Assembly (NCBI RefSeq): GCF_014647215.1
Contig: NZ_BMOT01000007.1
Span: forward strand, 1 to 64,000
Source: Shewanella aestuarii
GTDB lineage: Bacteria; Pseudomonadota; Gammaproteobacteria; Enterobacterales; Shewanellaceae
Direction of reading: 5' to 3'
DNA length: 64,000 bases
In this document: in pieces, positions 1 to 8,685 of the stretch
How the letters are laid out: each line of letters starts with the position of its first letter
Numbering within the stretch: the first letter of the stretch is position 1
The notes under the pieces: model-generated
What the model was told of the DNA's origin: nothing
Database searches by the model: none
Seen by the model: the letters and a program-made list of their open reading frames with translations, nothing else
Made by a program: the position numbers and the translations under genes

Positions 1-110
1 GGAGCACGACTTAGTATTAGAATGAAGCGCTTAAATAGTGTAGAGCAACTCAAAGCAATCAGCTTTCCGAATTAATATTTAATGTCGAATGACGTTAGAT
101 AAACCAAATT
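1..110. other. probable rrn 23S-5S spacer tail
   Basis: No convincing gene lies here. The stretch around 61-76 (AGCTTTCCGAATTAAT) resembles the spacer that precedes 5S rRNA in Shewanella rrn operons as I remember it, and it is followed by a 5S-like fragment. A short open frame ends at 75 but has no family resemblance. My reading is that the window opens just downstream of a 23S rRNA gene. Confidence 0.4.
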
Positions 111-145
111 TGTCTGGAAACCATAGAGCTTCATTTCCAGGCGCC
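111..145 (+). pseudogene. 5S rRNA remnant with the middle deleted
   Basis: The 5' part (TGTCTGGAAACCATAGAGC) looks like the first 19 bases of a Shewanella-type 5S rRNA and is joined directly to a 5S-like 3' end (TCATTTCCAGGCGCC). The two ends can still pair as 5S helix I (GUCUGGAAA with UUUCCAGGC), but roughly 80 internal bases holding arms II to V are missing. It is followed 25 bases later by a strong terminator, as a real 5S gene would be. This is a comparison from memory, not an alignment. Confidence 0.55.
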
Positions 146-169
146 TAATACGCTTTAAATAGCAACAGC

Positions 170-200
170 AAGGCCACTCTTATCGAGTGGCCTTTTTGTT
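170..200 (+). terminator. rrn-type rho-independent terminator
   Basis: A perfect 8-bp stem GGCCACTC / GAGTGGCC (172-179 with 185-192) and loop TTATC are followed by TTTTTGTTTTT. It would end the rRNA transcript arriving from the left, and it is the first member of the tandem array that follows. Confidence 0.85.
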
Positions 201-565
201 TTTGCGAAATAATCTCTCGCGGCTAATCTGAAATCGTGTGGATGATATGCCGCTGTGAGAGTCGGTATTTCAAATATTCAATCAAATACCAAAGCCACTC
301 TTACTGAGCGACCTTAGTATTTTTGCGAAACCTATCTTCTCGTGTCTAATCTGAAACCGTGTGGACGATATGCTCAGTGAAAGGTGGTTATTTCAAAAGC
401 CCAAGAACACACCAAGGCCACTCTTATCGAGTGGTCTTTTTTTGTGAAACAAATCATCTCGTTTCTAACCTATAATCGTGTGACTGATATACCCATGTTA
501 AAGGTGGTTTTTTCCTTATCCCAAGTAAAGCACCTAAGTCACTCTGTTTGAGAACCCTTTTTATT
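170..565 (+). repeat. degenerate 122-bp tandem array, four copies
   Basis: The block GCCACTC (or GTCACTC) recurs at 173, 294, 417 and 538, a period of 121-123 bp. Each of the first three units carries the terminator hairpin (progressively decayed), a TTTTTGCGAAA-like stretch, CTAATCTGAAATCGTGTGGA or variants, and a segment resembling the 3' end of 5S rRNA (TGTGAGAGTCGGTATTTC in unit 1, then AGTGAAAGGTGGTTATTTC). The fourth copy is cut short. The period is close to 5S plus terminator, so I read it as repeatedly duplicated and decayed 5S-terminator units. Tandem small RNAs sharing one terminator is the alternative. From 566 to 754 I see no gene, only a TATAAT at 721-726. Confidence 0.75.
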
Positions 566-754
566 TTGTGTAAACGTATAAGGCTACATAATATGAATTA
601 ATGTCGGGTGCTTTTAGATTGATTACCTAGTCAGTTTTTCATTCATTATCTCGTAAGCAGTTTTTATGTGCAGATAATTCCTGTGAATTAAAAAAGTGAT
701 TACCTATTCGATTTGATTGATATAATCTGCTGTGGCTTTTTCACGAGGTTTTTT

Positions 755-1006
755 ATGGATTGTCGTCTTGGATGTGGTGCCTGTTGTATCGCACCATCAA
801 TAACTACTCCGATACCAGGGATGCCTCAGGGGAAGCCCGCTGGTGTGCGTTGCATACAACTCAGCGAAGATAACTTATGTTTGATATTTGGATCTTCACA
901 AAGACCAGCTGTTTGTAGCGGTTTTTCCGCTAGTGTTGATGTTTGTGGTAACACAAATGAACAAGCTTTATGGTTGATCACTGAATTAGAGCATGTGACA
1001 TGCTAA
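755..1006 (+). CDS. YkgJ-family cysteine-cluster protein
   Basis: Predicted 83-residue cytosolic protein with nine cysteines, beginning with C3-x3-C7-x2-C10-C11 and continuing with C33, C42, C54, C64 and a C-terminal C83. This spacing is typical of the YkgJ / zinc- or iron-chelating family (formerly UPF0153), whose biochemical role is unknown. The start at 755 is chosen over 713 because CACGAGG lies seven bases upstream and the residues before it are not family-like. A TATAAT at 721-726 could be its -10 element. It sits 34 bp before nsrR on the same strand and may be cotranscribed, which would be consistent with metal or Fe-S biology, but that link is inference. Confidence 0.8.
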   Translation: MDCRLGCGACCIAPSITTPIPGMPQGKPAGVRCIQLSEDNLCLIFGSSQRPAVCSGFSASVDVCGNTNEQALWLITELEHVTC

Positions 1007-1040
1007 AGTCTTCTTTTCTTTTATTGATTCTGGTTTATTA

Positions 1041-1496
1041 ATGCAATTAACTCGTTATACAGATTATGGTATCCGAATACTTATGTACCTAGCCGTGCAA
1101 CCAGAACGCGAATCCTTGTTCCGAATTGCAGAGGTAACTAAGGTTTTCGATTTATCCTCAAATCACGTCGCTAAAATTATTCACCAACTTGGTAAGTTAG
1201 GCTATTTGCAGACAATTCGAGGGAAAAGTGGTGGTTTTAAGTTAGCTATGAGCGCTAAAGAGATAAATATCGGTGCTTTAGTTAGACAATTAGAACACTC
1301 TTTAATCCCGGTGAATTGTGAAGAGCCTTTATGCCGATTTACGCCTGTTTGCAATTTGAAAGGTGTACTAGGGAAAGCGGTCACGGCGTATTTAGCCGTT
1401 TTGGATGGTTATACTTTAGCCGATATCGTGAGTAACAAGTTAGATTTGGTTGCTACTTTTGCTGATTTATCTATCTCAGTGTTTGATGTGAGCTAG
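1041..1496 (+). CDS. nsrR: nitric-oxide-sensing repressor NsrR (Rrf2 family)
   Basis: Predicted 151-residue Rrf2-family regulator that carries an Fe-S cluster and derepresses nitric-oxide detoxification genes when NO attacks the cluster. The N-terminal 60 residues are a winged helix starting MQLTRYTDYGIRILMYLA, with the recognition region LSSNHVAKIIHQL. Three cysteines C93, C98 and C104 (NCEEPLCRFTPVC) have the spacing of NsrR cluster ligands rather than of IscR. Length matches the family (about 140-150). No NsrR target such as hmp or norV lies beside it. Its 3' end overlaps the convergent deacetylase gene by 26 bp. Confidence 0.9.
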   Translation: MQLTRYTDYGIRILMYLAVQPERESLFRIAEVTKVFDLSSNHVAKIIHQLGKLGYLQTIRGKSGGFKLAMSAKEINIGALVRQLEHSLIPVNCEEPLCRFTPVCNLKGVLGKAVTAYLAVLDGYTLADIVSNKLDLVATFADLSISVFDVS

Positions 1497-2268
1497 TTGG
1501 GTAAGTCTTGGCAATGTCCACCGCCAGTAATTCTGATGTGTTGACTAAATTAATGCCATTAGCTCGAAGCCTAGGTAAGTTAGCGTTTAAGTAAGCTATG
1601 GTCTCAGGATAAGGGTGTGCGATAGCAACTAAACTTCCTTGTTGTTTCGCTTGAGTGATTATTTGTTTAAATTGTTTTTCCAGTGCGTATAGTCGTACAT
1701 CGTTGTCTAAAAAAACTTGTCGTTGTAACAATGGCACCCCAACATCTTTTGCTTGCATACTCGCTTTGCTAAATCGCGTTGTCATGCTGTCAACAAAGTA
1801 AGCTTGTTTGTTCTTTAAGCTTTGCATAACCCATAGCATAGGGTTTTCGAGTTGGGTGAGTAAACTGCCCATATGGTTGTTTGCGCCTCGAGCAAATGGA
1901 ATGTTGTTGAAAGCGGCGCATATCTCAGATTTTATTTGTTGTTCATTCATATCGCTGGTTAATGCACCAGGGCCTAATCGATTACCACTTAATGCCTGCA
2001 TTGGTATGTGGATCATAATTTCATGACCTTTTTTATGGCCTTCTAATGCTAATCGCTTTCCTAGAGGTGTGTGTGGTAGTACGGATAAAGTAATGTTAGC
2101 AGGCAAGGACAAAACCGCCTCATCACTTTGACGATATCCAATATCGTCAATGATGATAGCTAAGTTGGCCGCATAAAGCGGTGGTAAACAGGTAAGTAAT
2201 AATAAAACTATTAAAAAGCGCACAATGAATAAATTTTCTTTTTTGTTTTTATTTGATTTATCTGCCAT
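1471..2268 (-). CDS. divergent polysaccharide deacetylase (YibQ-like)
   Basis: 265 residues, matching the divergent polysaccharide deacetylase / YibQ family. A hydrophobic stretch at about residues 14-34 ending PPLYAA suggests a cleaved signal peptide and export to the periplasm. The fold's metal motif is visible as IIIDDIGY (D41, D42) followed by HEIMIHIPMQ, while canonical NodB catalytic motifs are incomplete; family members have no firmly proven substrate. The gene overlaps the 3' end of ctpA by 11 bp and closes a minus-strand group gpmM-envC-ctpA-yibQ that is conserved in gammaproteobacteria, so a cell-wall role is plausible by context. Confidence 0.85.
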   Translation of the reverse strand: MADKSNKNKKENLFIVRFLIVLLLLTCLPPLYAANLAIIIDDIGYRQSDEAVLSLPANITLSVLPHTPLGKRLALEGHKKGHEIMIHIPMQALSGNRLGPGALTSDMNEQQIKSEICAAFNNIPFARGANNHMGSLLTQLENPMLWVMQSLKNKQAYFVDSMTTRFSKASMQAKDVGVPLLQRQVFLDNDVRLYALEKQFKQIITQAKQQGSLVAIAHPYPETIAYLNANLPRLRANGINLVNTSELLAVDIAKTYPTSSHQTLR

Positions 2269-3463
2269 CTATCCAAGCTATTGCAGAAGCGACTTGTTGA
2301 TCGTAGTTGGGTTCTATTAGGTTTTGTGGAACGATTATAGGCATATTAGTATGATCAGTGACAGCAGAAATTTTTATTTCTATGTCTGGGGTAATTCCTT
2401 TATGGTGAATATTATTGCCATTTGGGGTGCTGTAATTTGCTATGGTTAATTTAACCGCATTGCTATGCCCTAACATGGGAATAATACTTTGTACCGTGCC
2501 TTTGCCAAAACTGGTTTCACCAAATATGAGTGCGCGGTTATTCTCTTGTAGTGCTGCGGCTAAAACTTCTGATGCAGATGCCGACCCTTTATTGATTAAT
2601 ACGGCCATTGGTATGTTATTGAAAATACTTTGCCCAGATGCATAATAATCTTCATTAGCATCAAAGAAGCGGCCATTGGTTGATACAATTTTTCCTTGTT
2701 CGAGAAATAAATCCGCAATGCTAATTGCCTGTTCAAGTAACCCGCCTGGATTGTTTCTGACATCTAAAATGATGCCTTTAAGATCATTGTCTTGCCATTT
2801 TTTTGCTTGTTCAACTATGGCTTGAGTGGCATCTTCTTGGAAACTGGTCAAGTGGATATAACCTATATCATCTTCGAGTATGTAGCTCTCAAGCGATTGA
2901 ATATATACAAAATCAGGTAGAAGGGTTAAAGCGTATTCCTGATGGCTGCTTGCTTTTTTAAGGGTTAACTTGATGGCATAGTTATGGGTGCTGTGAAACC
3001 TGATTTCAGTTAATACGGATTGATAGTTTGTCTCATCCACCGGCGTATCGTTGAATTTTATGATTTTGTCACCCGCCTCAATACCCGCGCGTTCGGCGGG
3101 AGAGTGTTTAAATGGGGTGACAATCGTAATTTGTCCATCATCTGTGGCAACTTCGAAACCAAAGCCAAAATATTCACCACGATTAGCATCATTCAGGGCT
3201 TGATAGCCTTCTTTATTCAAAAATCCTGAATAGGGATCTAATTTATCAAAAATACCTTTGATAGCTGCATTAATTAGGGTTTCACGATCAACTTTATCAA
3301 CATAGTAAGTTTCAATGGTGTCAATAATATCGACCAAAAGTGGAAAGTTAGCGTCATGGTAGATTGATTTTTGATAGGCTTGCTCTGAGCTTGAAATACT
3401 CAGAGATAACGCCACACAAGCGCCAAGTACAAAACAACAGAGATAACGGGTAAATTGCTGCAT
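2258..3463 (-). CDS. ctpA: S41-family carboxy-terminal processing peptidase
   Basis: 401-residue periplasmic or membrane-anchored serine protease. An N-terminal hydrophobic segment (residues 7-25) is followed by a helical region, a PDZ domain (about residues 95-170, FGFEVATDDG onward) and the S41 catalytic domain. The Ser/Lys dyad is visible: NKGSASASE at 291-299 and GETSFGKG with Lys321. S41 peptidases cleave C termini of periplasmic proteins, often peptidoglycan enzymes. It lies 35 bp downstream of envC on the same strand, so coupling to septal wall hydrolysis is a reasonable inference. Distinct from long Prc (about 680 residues). Confidence 0.9.
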   Translation of the reverse strand: MQQFTRYLCCFVLGACVALSLSISSSEQAYQKSIYHDANFPLLVDIIDTIETYYVDKVDRETLINAAIKGIFDKLDPYSGFLNKEGYQALNDANRGEYFGFGFEVATDDGQITIVTPFKHSPAERAGIEAGDKIIKFNDTPVDETNYQSVLTEIRFHSTHNYAIKLTLKKASSHQEYALTLLPDFVYIQSLESYILEDDIGYIHLTSFQEDATQAIVEQAKKWQDNDLKGIILDVRNNPGGLLEQAISIADLFLEQGKIVSTNGRFFDANEDYYASGQSIFNNIPMAVLINKGSASASEVLAAALQENNRALIFGETSFGKGTVQSIIPMLGHSNAVKLTIANYSTPNGNNIHHKGITPDIEIKISAVTDHTNMPIIVPQNLIEPNYDQQVASAIAWIDGR

Positions 3464-3498
3464 AGCTGCCCCTCGCTAACGGGCAGCTTAAGTTGATA

Positions 3499-4632
3499 TT
3501 AGCGACAGTACCTTGCCGGATCGACCGCTTGCCCTTTATGTCTTATTTCAAAGTATAGGCTAGGTTCGGTCTGTCCACCTGAACGTCCGACTAAAGCAAT
3601 AGATTCGCCGCTGTTAACATTGTCACCAGCACTTTTGAATAGGGTTTGTGCATGGCCATATAAGCTCATATAGCCCTTACCATGATCCACGACCATCACC
3701 ATACCAAATCCACGTAACCAATCAGCATAAATTACTTTACCCGCAGCTATCGCTTTGATGTTCTGGCCTTCTGGTGCAGTTAGCACAGCCCCTTTCCATT
3801 TGATTTGCCCTGAACGACTGCTACCAAAACGTTCACTTACTCGGCCTTTTGTTGGCCATTTCAGTTTGCCTTTTTGATTGTCTAAGCCATTCATTGATGG
3901 GTTAGATTTGGCCGTGGCTACCGCTTGTTCAACAATACGCTTTAAACTCGCTTCTTCTATCTGCAACTGTTCGAGTTGTGCGCCCTTATCTGACAATGTA
4001 CGTTGTATTTGGGTTAGGGTTAGTTGGCGCTGATTTTGCTCATTCGCTAATTGTTTCGCTTGTTGCCTTTGGTCAACAATCACGGAGTTGAGTTGTTGTT
4101 GTTTCTTTATCTGTTCATTTTGTACTTTAACCAGCTGCTCACTAGTTGCTTTAAGTTCATTAATTGCTTTAATACGAGCGTTATTTAAATACTGGTAATA
4201 CACCAACATACGCTCAACAGTAGAGGGGTTTTGCTGATTCAACATCATTTTGCTGTAATCATGATTGCCCGCCAGATAGGCACTGGATAATTGTTTCGAT
4301 AAAGTTTTTTGTTGGCCTATTTTGCTTTTATGTAAACTTGTTTGTTGTTTTTCAAGTTCGGTTAACTGGGTTGTAATGCTTTTTAGTGATAGCTGGGTTT
4401 CATTAACCCGCTGTGCTGCACGAGCAATAGCTTGCTCATCCTTTTTAAGTAAGGTGATCAGTTTTTCTCGTTGTTTTGACGTATTTTTTAAATCATTTTG
4501 CTGCGCACTAATCTGCGTTTGAATAGACTTTAGCTCAGATTGACGTTTACTGAGGTCGGCGCCAGTGGCGTTTGCTGAAAGTATTATAAAGCCAGCAACA
4601 ATGCTGGCTTTAACAAATAAACGAGTTATCAC
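3499..4632 (-). CDS. envC: murein hydrolase activator EnvC
   Basis: 377 residues: signal peptide (about 1-25), a long Gln/Lys-rich coiled coil (about 25-240) and a C-terminal LytM/M23 domain (about 255-377). In EnvC the coiled coil binds FtsEX and the LytM domain activates amidases AmiA/B at the septum. The LytM active site is degenerate here as in EnvC: where active enzymes have an HxH metal motif this protein has PSLYFEIRHKGQAVDP, and the first metal His/Asp motif is replaced by APEGQNIKA. It starts 10 bp after gpmM and precedes ctpA. Confidence 0.93.
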   Translation of the reverse strand: MITRLFVKASIVAGFIILSANATGADLSKRQSELKSIQTQISAQQNDLKNTSKQREKLITLLKKDEQAIARAAQRVNETQLSLKSITTQLTELEKQQTSLHKSKIGQQKTLSKQLSSAYLAGNHDYSKMMLNQQNPSTVERMLVYYQYLNNARIKAINELKATSEQLVKVQNEQIKKQQQLNSVIVDQRQQAKQLANEQNQRQLTLTQIQRTLSDKGAQLEQLQIEEASLKRIVEQAVATAKSNPSMNGLDNQKGKLKWPTKGRVSERFGSSRSGQIKWKGAVLTAPEGQNIKAIAAGKVIYADWLRGFGMVMVVDHGKGYMSLYGHAQTLFKSAGDNVNSGESIALVGRSGGQTEPSLYFEIRHKGQAVDPARYCR

Positions 4633-4642
4633 AGGTAATTAA

Positions 4643-6187
4643 TTACTCTTTTAGGTCAATGATACAGCGGCCAGTCATTTCGCTTGGCACACTTTGCCCC
4701 ATTAACGTTAACATCGTAGGTGCGATGTCACATAAGCGGCCGTTATCTTTGATAGTAGCATCACGACCGACATAGATGAAAGGAACTAATTCACTAGTGT
4801 GTGCAGTATGTGCTTGGCCCGTAGTGGGATCTGTCATTTGCTCTGCATTACCGTGGTCTGCAGTGATAATGCATTCGCCACCGACTTTAGCAAGTGCTTC
4901 AACCACTCTACCAACGCAGGCATCAACCGCTTCACAAGCTTTTACTGCAGCATCAAACTTACCAGTATGGCCAACCATATCACCATTTGGATAGTTACAA
5001 ATTATGACATCATATTTAGCTGATTCTATTGCACCTACTAGCTTGTCGGTTAATTCTGCTGAATTCATTTCAGGCTGCAAGTCATAGGTTGCGACTTTTG
5101 GTGATTCAATCAAAATACGATCTTCACCATCAAAAGGCGTTTCTTTACCGCCATTGAAGAAGAAAGTGACGTGGGCATATTTTTCAGTTTCTGAGATACG
5201 CAGCTGAGTTTTACCTTGCTTTTGAAGCGTCTCACCCAATGTATTGACTAAATTGTCAGAAGGGAAGGCTACAGGTACTTTAATGTCTGCAGCATATTCT
5301 GTCAGCATCACAAAGTTAATTACAGGGGTTTTATGACGAACAAAGCCATCAAAATCAGCATTTACAAAGCTGCGAGTGATCTGACGTGCACGGTCGGCAC
5401 GGAAGTTCATGAATATTAATGCGTCATTATCATTTAATGCCGCCGTTTGCCCCGCTGCATCTGTAATGGCCGATGCCGAAACAAACTCATCATTTTCATC
5501 GCGTTCATAAGCGGATGTTAGCGCAGTGACCGCATCGGTATATTCAAACTTGCCTTTGCCTTCAGTGATTAACTCATAAGCTTGAGATACTCGATCCCAA
5601 CGGTTATCACGGTCTAATGCGAAATAACGGCCAATTAATGATGCAACTCTACCAGTGCCAAGTTCACTAAATAATGTATTGAAATGCTCGATACTGCCTT
5701 TTGCACTGCGCGGTGGGGTATCACGTCCATCTAAAAAGGCATGCAAGTACACAGCTTTCGCACCGCGAGCAACTGCCATTCGGCACATTGCTTCAATATG
5801 TTCTTCATGGCTATGTACACCACCGGGTGACAATAACCCCATAATGTGAACCGCGCCATCAGCAGCTATAGCGTTATCAACTGCCGCAACTAGAGCGGGG
5901 TTTTGCTCAAACTCGTGGTCAGCAATTGCTTTACTGATGCGAGTTAGCTCTTGATAAACGATACGGCCAGATCCTATGTTGATATGACCAACTTCAGAAT
6001 TGCCCATTTGGCCGTCAGGTAAACCGACATCTAAACCTGAACCCGAAATTAAACTATTTGCATATGTTGCTGTTAACTTATCTAAAACGGGGGTGTTAGC
6101 ATGAAAAATCGCATTATCCTGCGGATTTTCACGATAGCCCCAGCCATCTAAAATAAGTAATGCCAGCGGACGTTTTGTCGTCGTCAT
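4643..6187 (-). CDS. gpmM: 2,3-bisphosphoglycerate-independent phosphoglycerate mutase
   Basis: 514-residue cytosolic dimanganese enzyme interconverting 3- and 2-phosphoglycerate in glycolysis and gluconeogenesis. It has the alkaline-phosphatase-superfamily metal Asp near the start ([13 protein letters not shown]14), the phosphorylated serine in [13 protein letters not shown] (S64) and the second metal cluster [11 protein letters not shown] near the C terminus. Length equals the family norm of about 510-515. It is the first gene of the minus-strand group with envC, ctpA and the YibQ-like gene, the same order seen around yibO-envC-yibQ in enterobacteria. Confidence 0.96.
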   Translation of the reverse strand: MTTTKRPLALLILDGWGYRENPQDNAIFHANTPVLDKLTATYANSLISGSGLDVGLPDGQMGNSEVGHINIGSGRIVYQELTRISKAIADHEFEQNPALVAAVDNAIAADGAVHIMGLLSPGGVHSHEEHIEAMCRMAVARGAKAVYLHAFLDGRDTPPRSAKGSIEHFNTLFSELGTGRVASLIGRYFALDRDNRWDRVSQAYELITEGKGKFEYTDAVTALTSAYERDENDEFVSASAITDAAGQTAALNDNDALIFMNFRADRARQITRSFVNADFDGFVRHKTPVINFVMLTEYAADIKVPVAFPSDNLVNTLGETLQKQGKTQLRISETEKYAHVTFFFNGGKETPFDGEDRILIESPKVATYDLQPEMNSAELTDKLVGAIESAKYDVIICNYPNGDMVGHTGKFDAAVKACEAVDACVGRVVEALAKVGGECIITADHGNAEQMTDPTTGQAHTAHTSELVPFIYVGRDATIKDNGRLCDIAPTMLTLMGQSVPSEMTGRCIIDLKE

Positions 6188-6420
6188 GGGTATACCCTCA
6201 AAGTGAAAAAATAGAAATTAAAAATGAAATTGGACAAATATTACTACTTATCAGCAGTGGGAAACAGACTTAGGTTAGATATCGGGGCTGCTGATGATTA
6301 AATTTCATTGATGTGTGCGTTTATCTGCAGTTAAGCACGTTAGACAGGTGAAAACTGTTGCTTAAATCGATATACTCTTGGCCAAATTAATCTTAGCTCA
6401 ATCCTTTATAGGCAGTGATC

Positions 6421-6855
6421 ATGCAAGAATATATCGAATTTTTAAGAGCAAACCCAATGTTGTCATTAGCTTGGGCAGGCTTATTTGTTGCTTTGATTGT
6501 AACAACATTCAAATCCAGCACATCAAAAGTAAAAAATGTAAATAATCACGAACTGACTTTGATGATGAATAAGCAAGATGCAAAAGTCATTGATGTGCGT
6601 GGCAAAGAAGAGTTTAAAAAGGGTCATATCGTTGACGCGATTAATGTGCCATTGTCTGAAATTAAAAATAATCAAGCTACTAGTCTTGAAAAGTTTAAAA
6701 GCAGCCCCATTATATTAGTATGTAACGCTGGTATGACATCATCTCAAGCAGCTCAACTTCTTGTTAAGCAAGGCTTTGAAAACGTTCATAACCTTAAAGG
6801 TGGTATGGGCGACTGGCAATCTGCAAATATGCCAGTAGTGAAAAGTAAGAGATAG
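6421..6855 (+). CDS. membrane-anchored rhodanese-like protein (YibN type)
   Basis: 144 residues: one transmembrane helix (about 14-31, LSLAWAGLFVALIVTTF) and a single rhodanese domain (about 40-140). The active-site loop is CNAGMTSS with Cys101, so it could carry a persulfide; the substrate is unknown. Homologues (YibN) sit between gpmM and secB in many gammaproteobacteria, as here. I prefer ATG at 6421 over the in-frame GTG at 6415 because AGG at 6410-6412 is then eight bases away. A terminator follows at 6885. Confidence 0.88.
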   Translation: MQEYIEFLRANPMLSLAWAGLFVALIVTTFKSSTSKVKNVNNHELTLMMNKQDAKVIDVRGKEEFKKGHIVDAINVPLSEIKNNQATSLEKFKSSPIILVCNAGMTSSQAAQLLVKQGFENVHNLKGGMGDWQSANMPVVKSKR

Positions 6856-6884
6856 TCGTAAGGTTTATCATATTGAAGTAAAAC

Positions 6885-6914
6885 AAAGTGCTGGTAACAT
6901 CATCAGCACTTTTG
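6885..6914 (+). terminator. terminator after the rhodanese gene
   Basis: Perfect 9-bp stem AAAGTGCTG / CAGCACTTT with a 10-base loop; only four T residues follow, so strength is moderate. Confidence 0.6.
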
Positions 6915-7054
6915 ATCCTACTTGCCAAAAGAGCTTTGTCAGTTTTTAGCAGTGCGATCGACTTGAGGTAAAAGCGAAATTATTTTCGTTGCAAACCCAA
7001 CATCATATTCGCTCCATAGAGAAAGCGAAAAATAACATAGATAGGTAGGAAATC

Positions 7055-7537
7055 ATGGCTGAAGCAGTAGCAAACAACGAAGCAAGTGCACCACAATTTA
7101 ACATTCAGCGCGTATATACAAAGGATTTGTCTTTTGAAACGCCAAATAGCCCAGCTGTTTTCCAAAAAGAATGGAACCCAGAAGTGAAGTTAGACTTAGA
7201 CACGCGTAGTGCAAAGTTATCTGACGACACATATGAAGTGGTACTTTCTTTAACCGTAACTGCTAAGAATGGCGACGAAACGGCATTTTTATGTGAAGTA
7301 CAACAAGCTGGTATCTTCTCAATTGTAGGCTTAACAGAGCCACAACTTGCTCATTCTTTAGGTGCGTACTGCCCGAATGTACTTTTCCCATATGCGCGTG
7401 AAACCGTATCAGGTCTAGTTGCTCGTGGCACTTTCCCACAACTTAACCTAGCGCCAGTGAATTTTGATGCATTATTTGCTCAATACGTTCAACAGCGTCA
7501 AGCCGCTGCAGCAGCACCAGCTGAAGCAAACGCATAA
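7055..7537 (+). CDS. secB: protein-export chaperone SecB
   Basis: 160-residue cytosolic tetrameric chaperone that keeps preproteins unfolded and hands them to SecA. The sequence follows the SecB family throughout: [17 protein letters not shown] near the start, the conserved CEVQQAGIF and [13 protein letters not shown] segments in the middle, and an Ala-rich acidic tail ([11 protein letters not shown]) of the type that contacts SecA zinc domains. An AGGTAGGAAATC stretch precedes the ATG. gpsA begins three bases after the stop codon, so the two are translationally close, as in E. coli. Confidence 0.97.
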   Translation: MAEAVANNEASAPQFNIQRVYTKDLSFETPNSPAVFQKEWNPEVKLDLDTRSAKLSDDTYEVVLSLTVTAKNGDETAFLCEVQQAGIFSIVGLTEPQLAHSLGAYCPNVLFPYARETVSGLVARGTFPQLNLAPVNFDALFAQYVQQRQAAAAAPAEANA

Positions 7538-7540
7538 GTG

Positions 7541-8557
7541 ATGAGTAACGCTGCCGAAATAACGGTATTAGGGGCGGGGTCTTATGGCACCGCCCTTGCT
7601 ATTTCTTTAGCAAGCAACGGTCATAAAACCTTGTTATGGGGTCATGACCCTAAGCGTATGCAAGCGTTAGCTGACTCTCGTAGCAATGAAGCTTATTTGC
7701 CAGGCATTCAATTTCCTGATTGTTTACAAATTGAGCCAGATTTAGCCAAAGCATTAGCCGCCAGTCAGAATATTTTGGTCGTGGTACCAAGTCATGTCTT
7801 TGGTGATGTTCTTAAGCAAGCTAAACCGTTATTGCGCAATGATGCACGTATTGTATGGGCAACCAAGGGCCTAGAGCCTGAAACTGGTCGTTTACTACAA
7901 GATGTCGCAAGAGAGCAACTTGGTGAGCAATATCCACTTGCAGTGTTATCAGGCCCTACATTTGCTAAAGAACTGGCGGCAGGATTACCTACCGCGATAT
8001 CAGTAGCAGGTACTTGCCCGCAATTTACCCATGAACTTGTTGAGTTACTCCATAGCCCTAAGCGTTTAAGGGTGTATGCCAATGATGACTTTACCGGCAT
8101 TCAACTGGGTGGCGCGGTTAAAAACGTCATTGCAATTGGCGCAGGTATGTCTGATGGTATCGGATTCGGTGCCAATGCTCGCACCGCGTTAATCACTCGA
8201 GGTTTAGTTGAGTTATCGCGTTTAGGTGAAGCCCTAGGTGCAGATGCCTCAACCTTTATCGGTATGGCAGGTTTAGGTGATTTAGTACTGACATGTACCG
8301 ATAACCAATCGCGAAATCGTCGTTTTGGTTTAGCGCTGGGTCAAGGTAAAGATGTGCACAGCGCACAGGCTGATATAGGTCAGGTGGTTGAAGGTTATCG
8401 CAATACCAAAGAGGTCTACACTCTGGCTAAGCGTTTGGGAGTAGAAATGCCTATCACTGAGCAAATTTATCAGGTGTTATATCAAGGTAAAGCCCCCGTT
8501 GATGCGGCAAAAGAGTTATTAAGCCGAGACAAAAAATCGGAAACGATAAAGAAGTAG
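7541..8557 (+). CDS. gpsA: NAD(P)-dependent glycerol-3-phosphate dehydrogenase
   Basis: 338-residue cytosolic enzyme reducing dihydroxyacetone phosphate to sn-glycerol 3-phosphate, the backbone for phospholipids. The Rossmann motif GAGSYGTAL lies within the first 20 residues; [11 protein letters not shown] and the catalytic-lysine region [14 protein letters not shown] follow, and the C-terminal helical domain contains [13 protein letters not shown] at 7541 is preferred to the adjacent GTG at 7538, matching homologues that begin shortly before the ITVLGAG strand. Downstream of secB by three bases, ended by a strong terminator at 8593. Confidence 0.96.
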   Translation: MSNAAEITVLGAGSYGTALAISLASNGHKTLLWGHDPKRMQALADSRSNEAYLPGIQFPDCLQIEPDLAKALAASQNILVVVPSHVFGDVLKQAKPLLRNDARIVWATKGLEPETGRLLQDVAREQLGEQYPLAVLSGPTFAKELAAGLPTAISVAGTCPQFTHELVELLHSPKRLRVYANDDFTGIQLGGAVKNVIAIGAGMSDGIGFGANARTALITRGLVELSRLGEALGADASTFIGMAGLGDLVLTCTDNQSRNRRFGLALGQGKDVHSAQADIGQVVEGYRNTKEVYTLAKRLGVEMPITEQIYQVLYQGKAPVDAAKELLSRDKKSETIKK

Positions 8558-8592
8558 TCTACGCGAAACTCTCACTCTTCAAATCATACTAA

Positions 8593-8617
8593 GGATGCTA
8601 AAATAGCATCCTTTTTT
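8593..8617 (+). terminator. terminator after secB-gpsA
   Basis: Perfect 8-bp stem GGATGCTA / TAGCATCC with loop AAA followed by six T residues. Confidence 0.88.
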
Positions 8618-8685
8618 GTGTCTGAATGTTTTTTCTCAGTAAAACCAGAATGCAAAACAACTAACAGCTTATGTGAGGCAATTAA

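Noticed and set aside
1-75. End of a protein-coding gene at the window start
   Set aside because: A 24-codon frame ends at 75, but no family resemblance and the rrn-type context make a spacer more likely.
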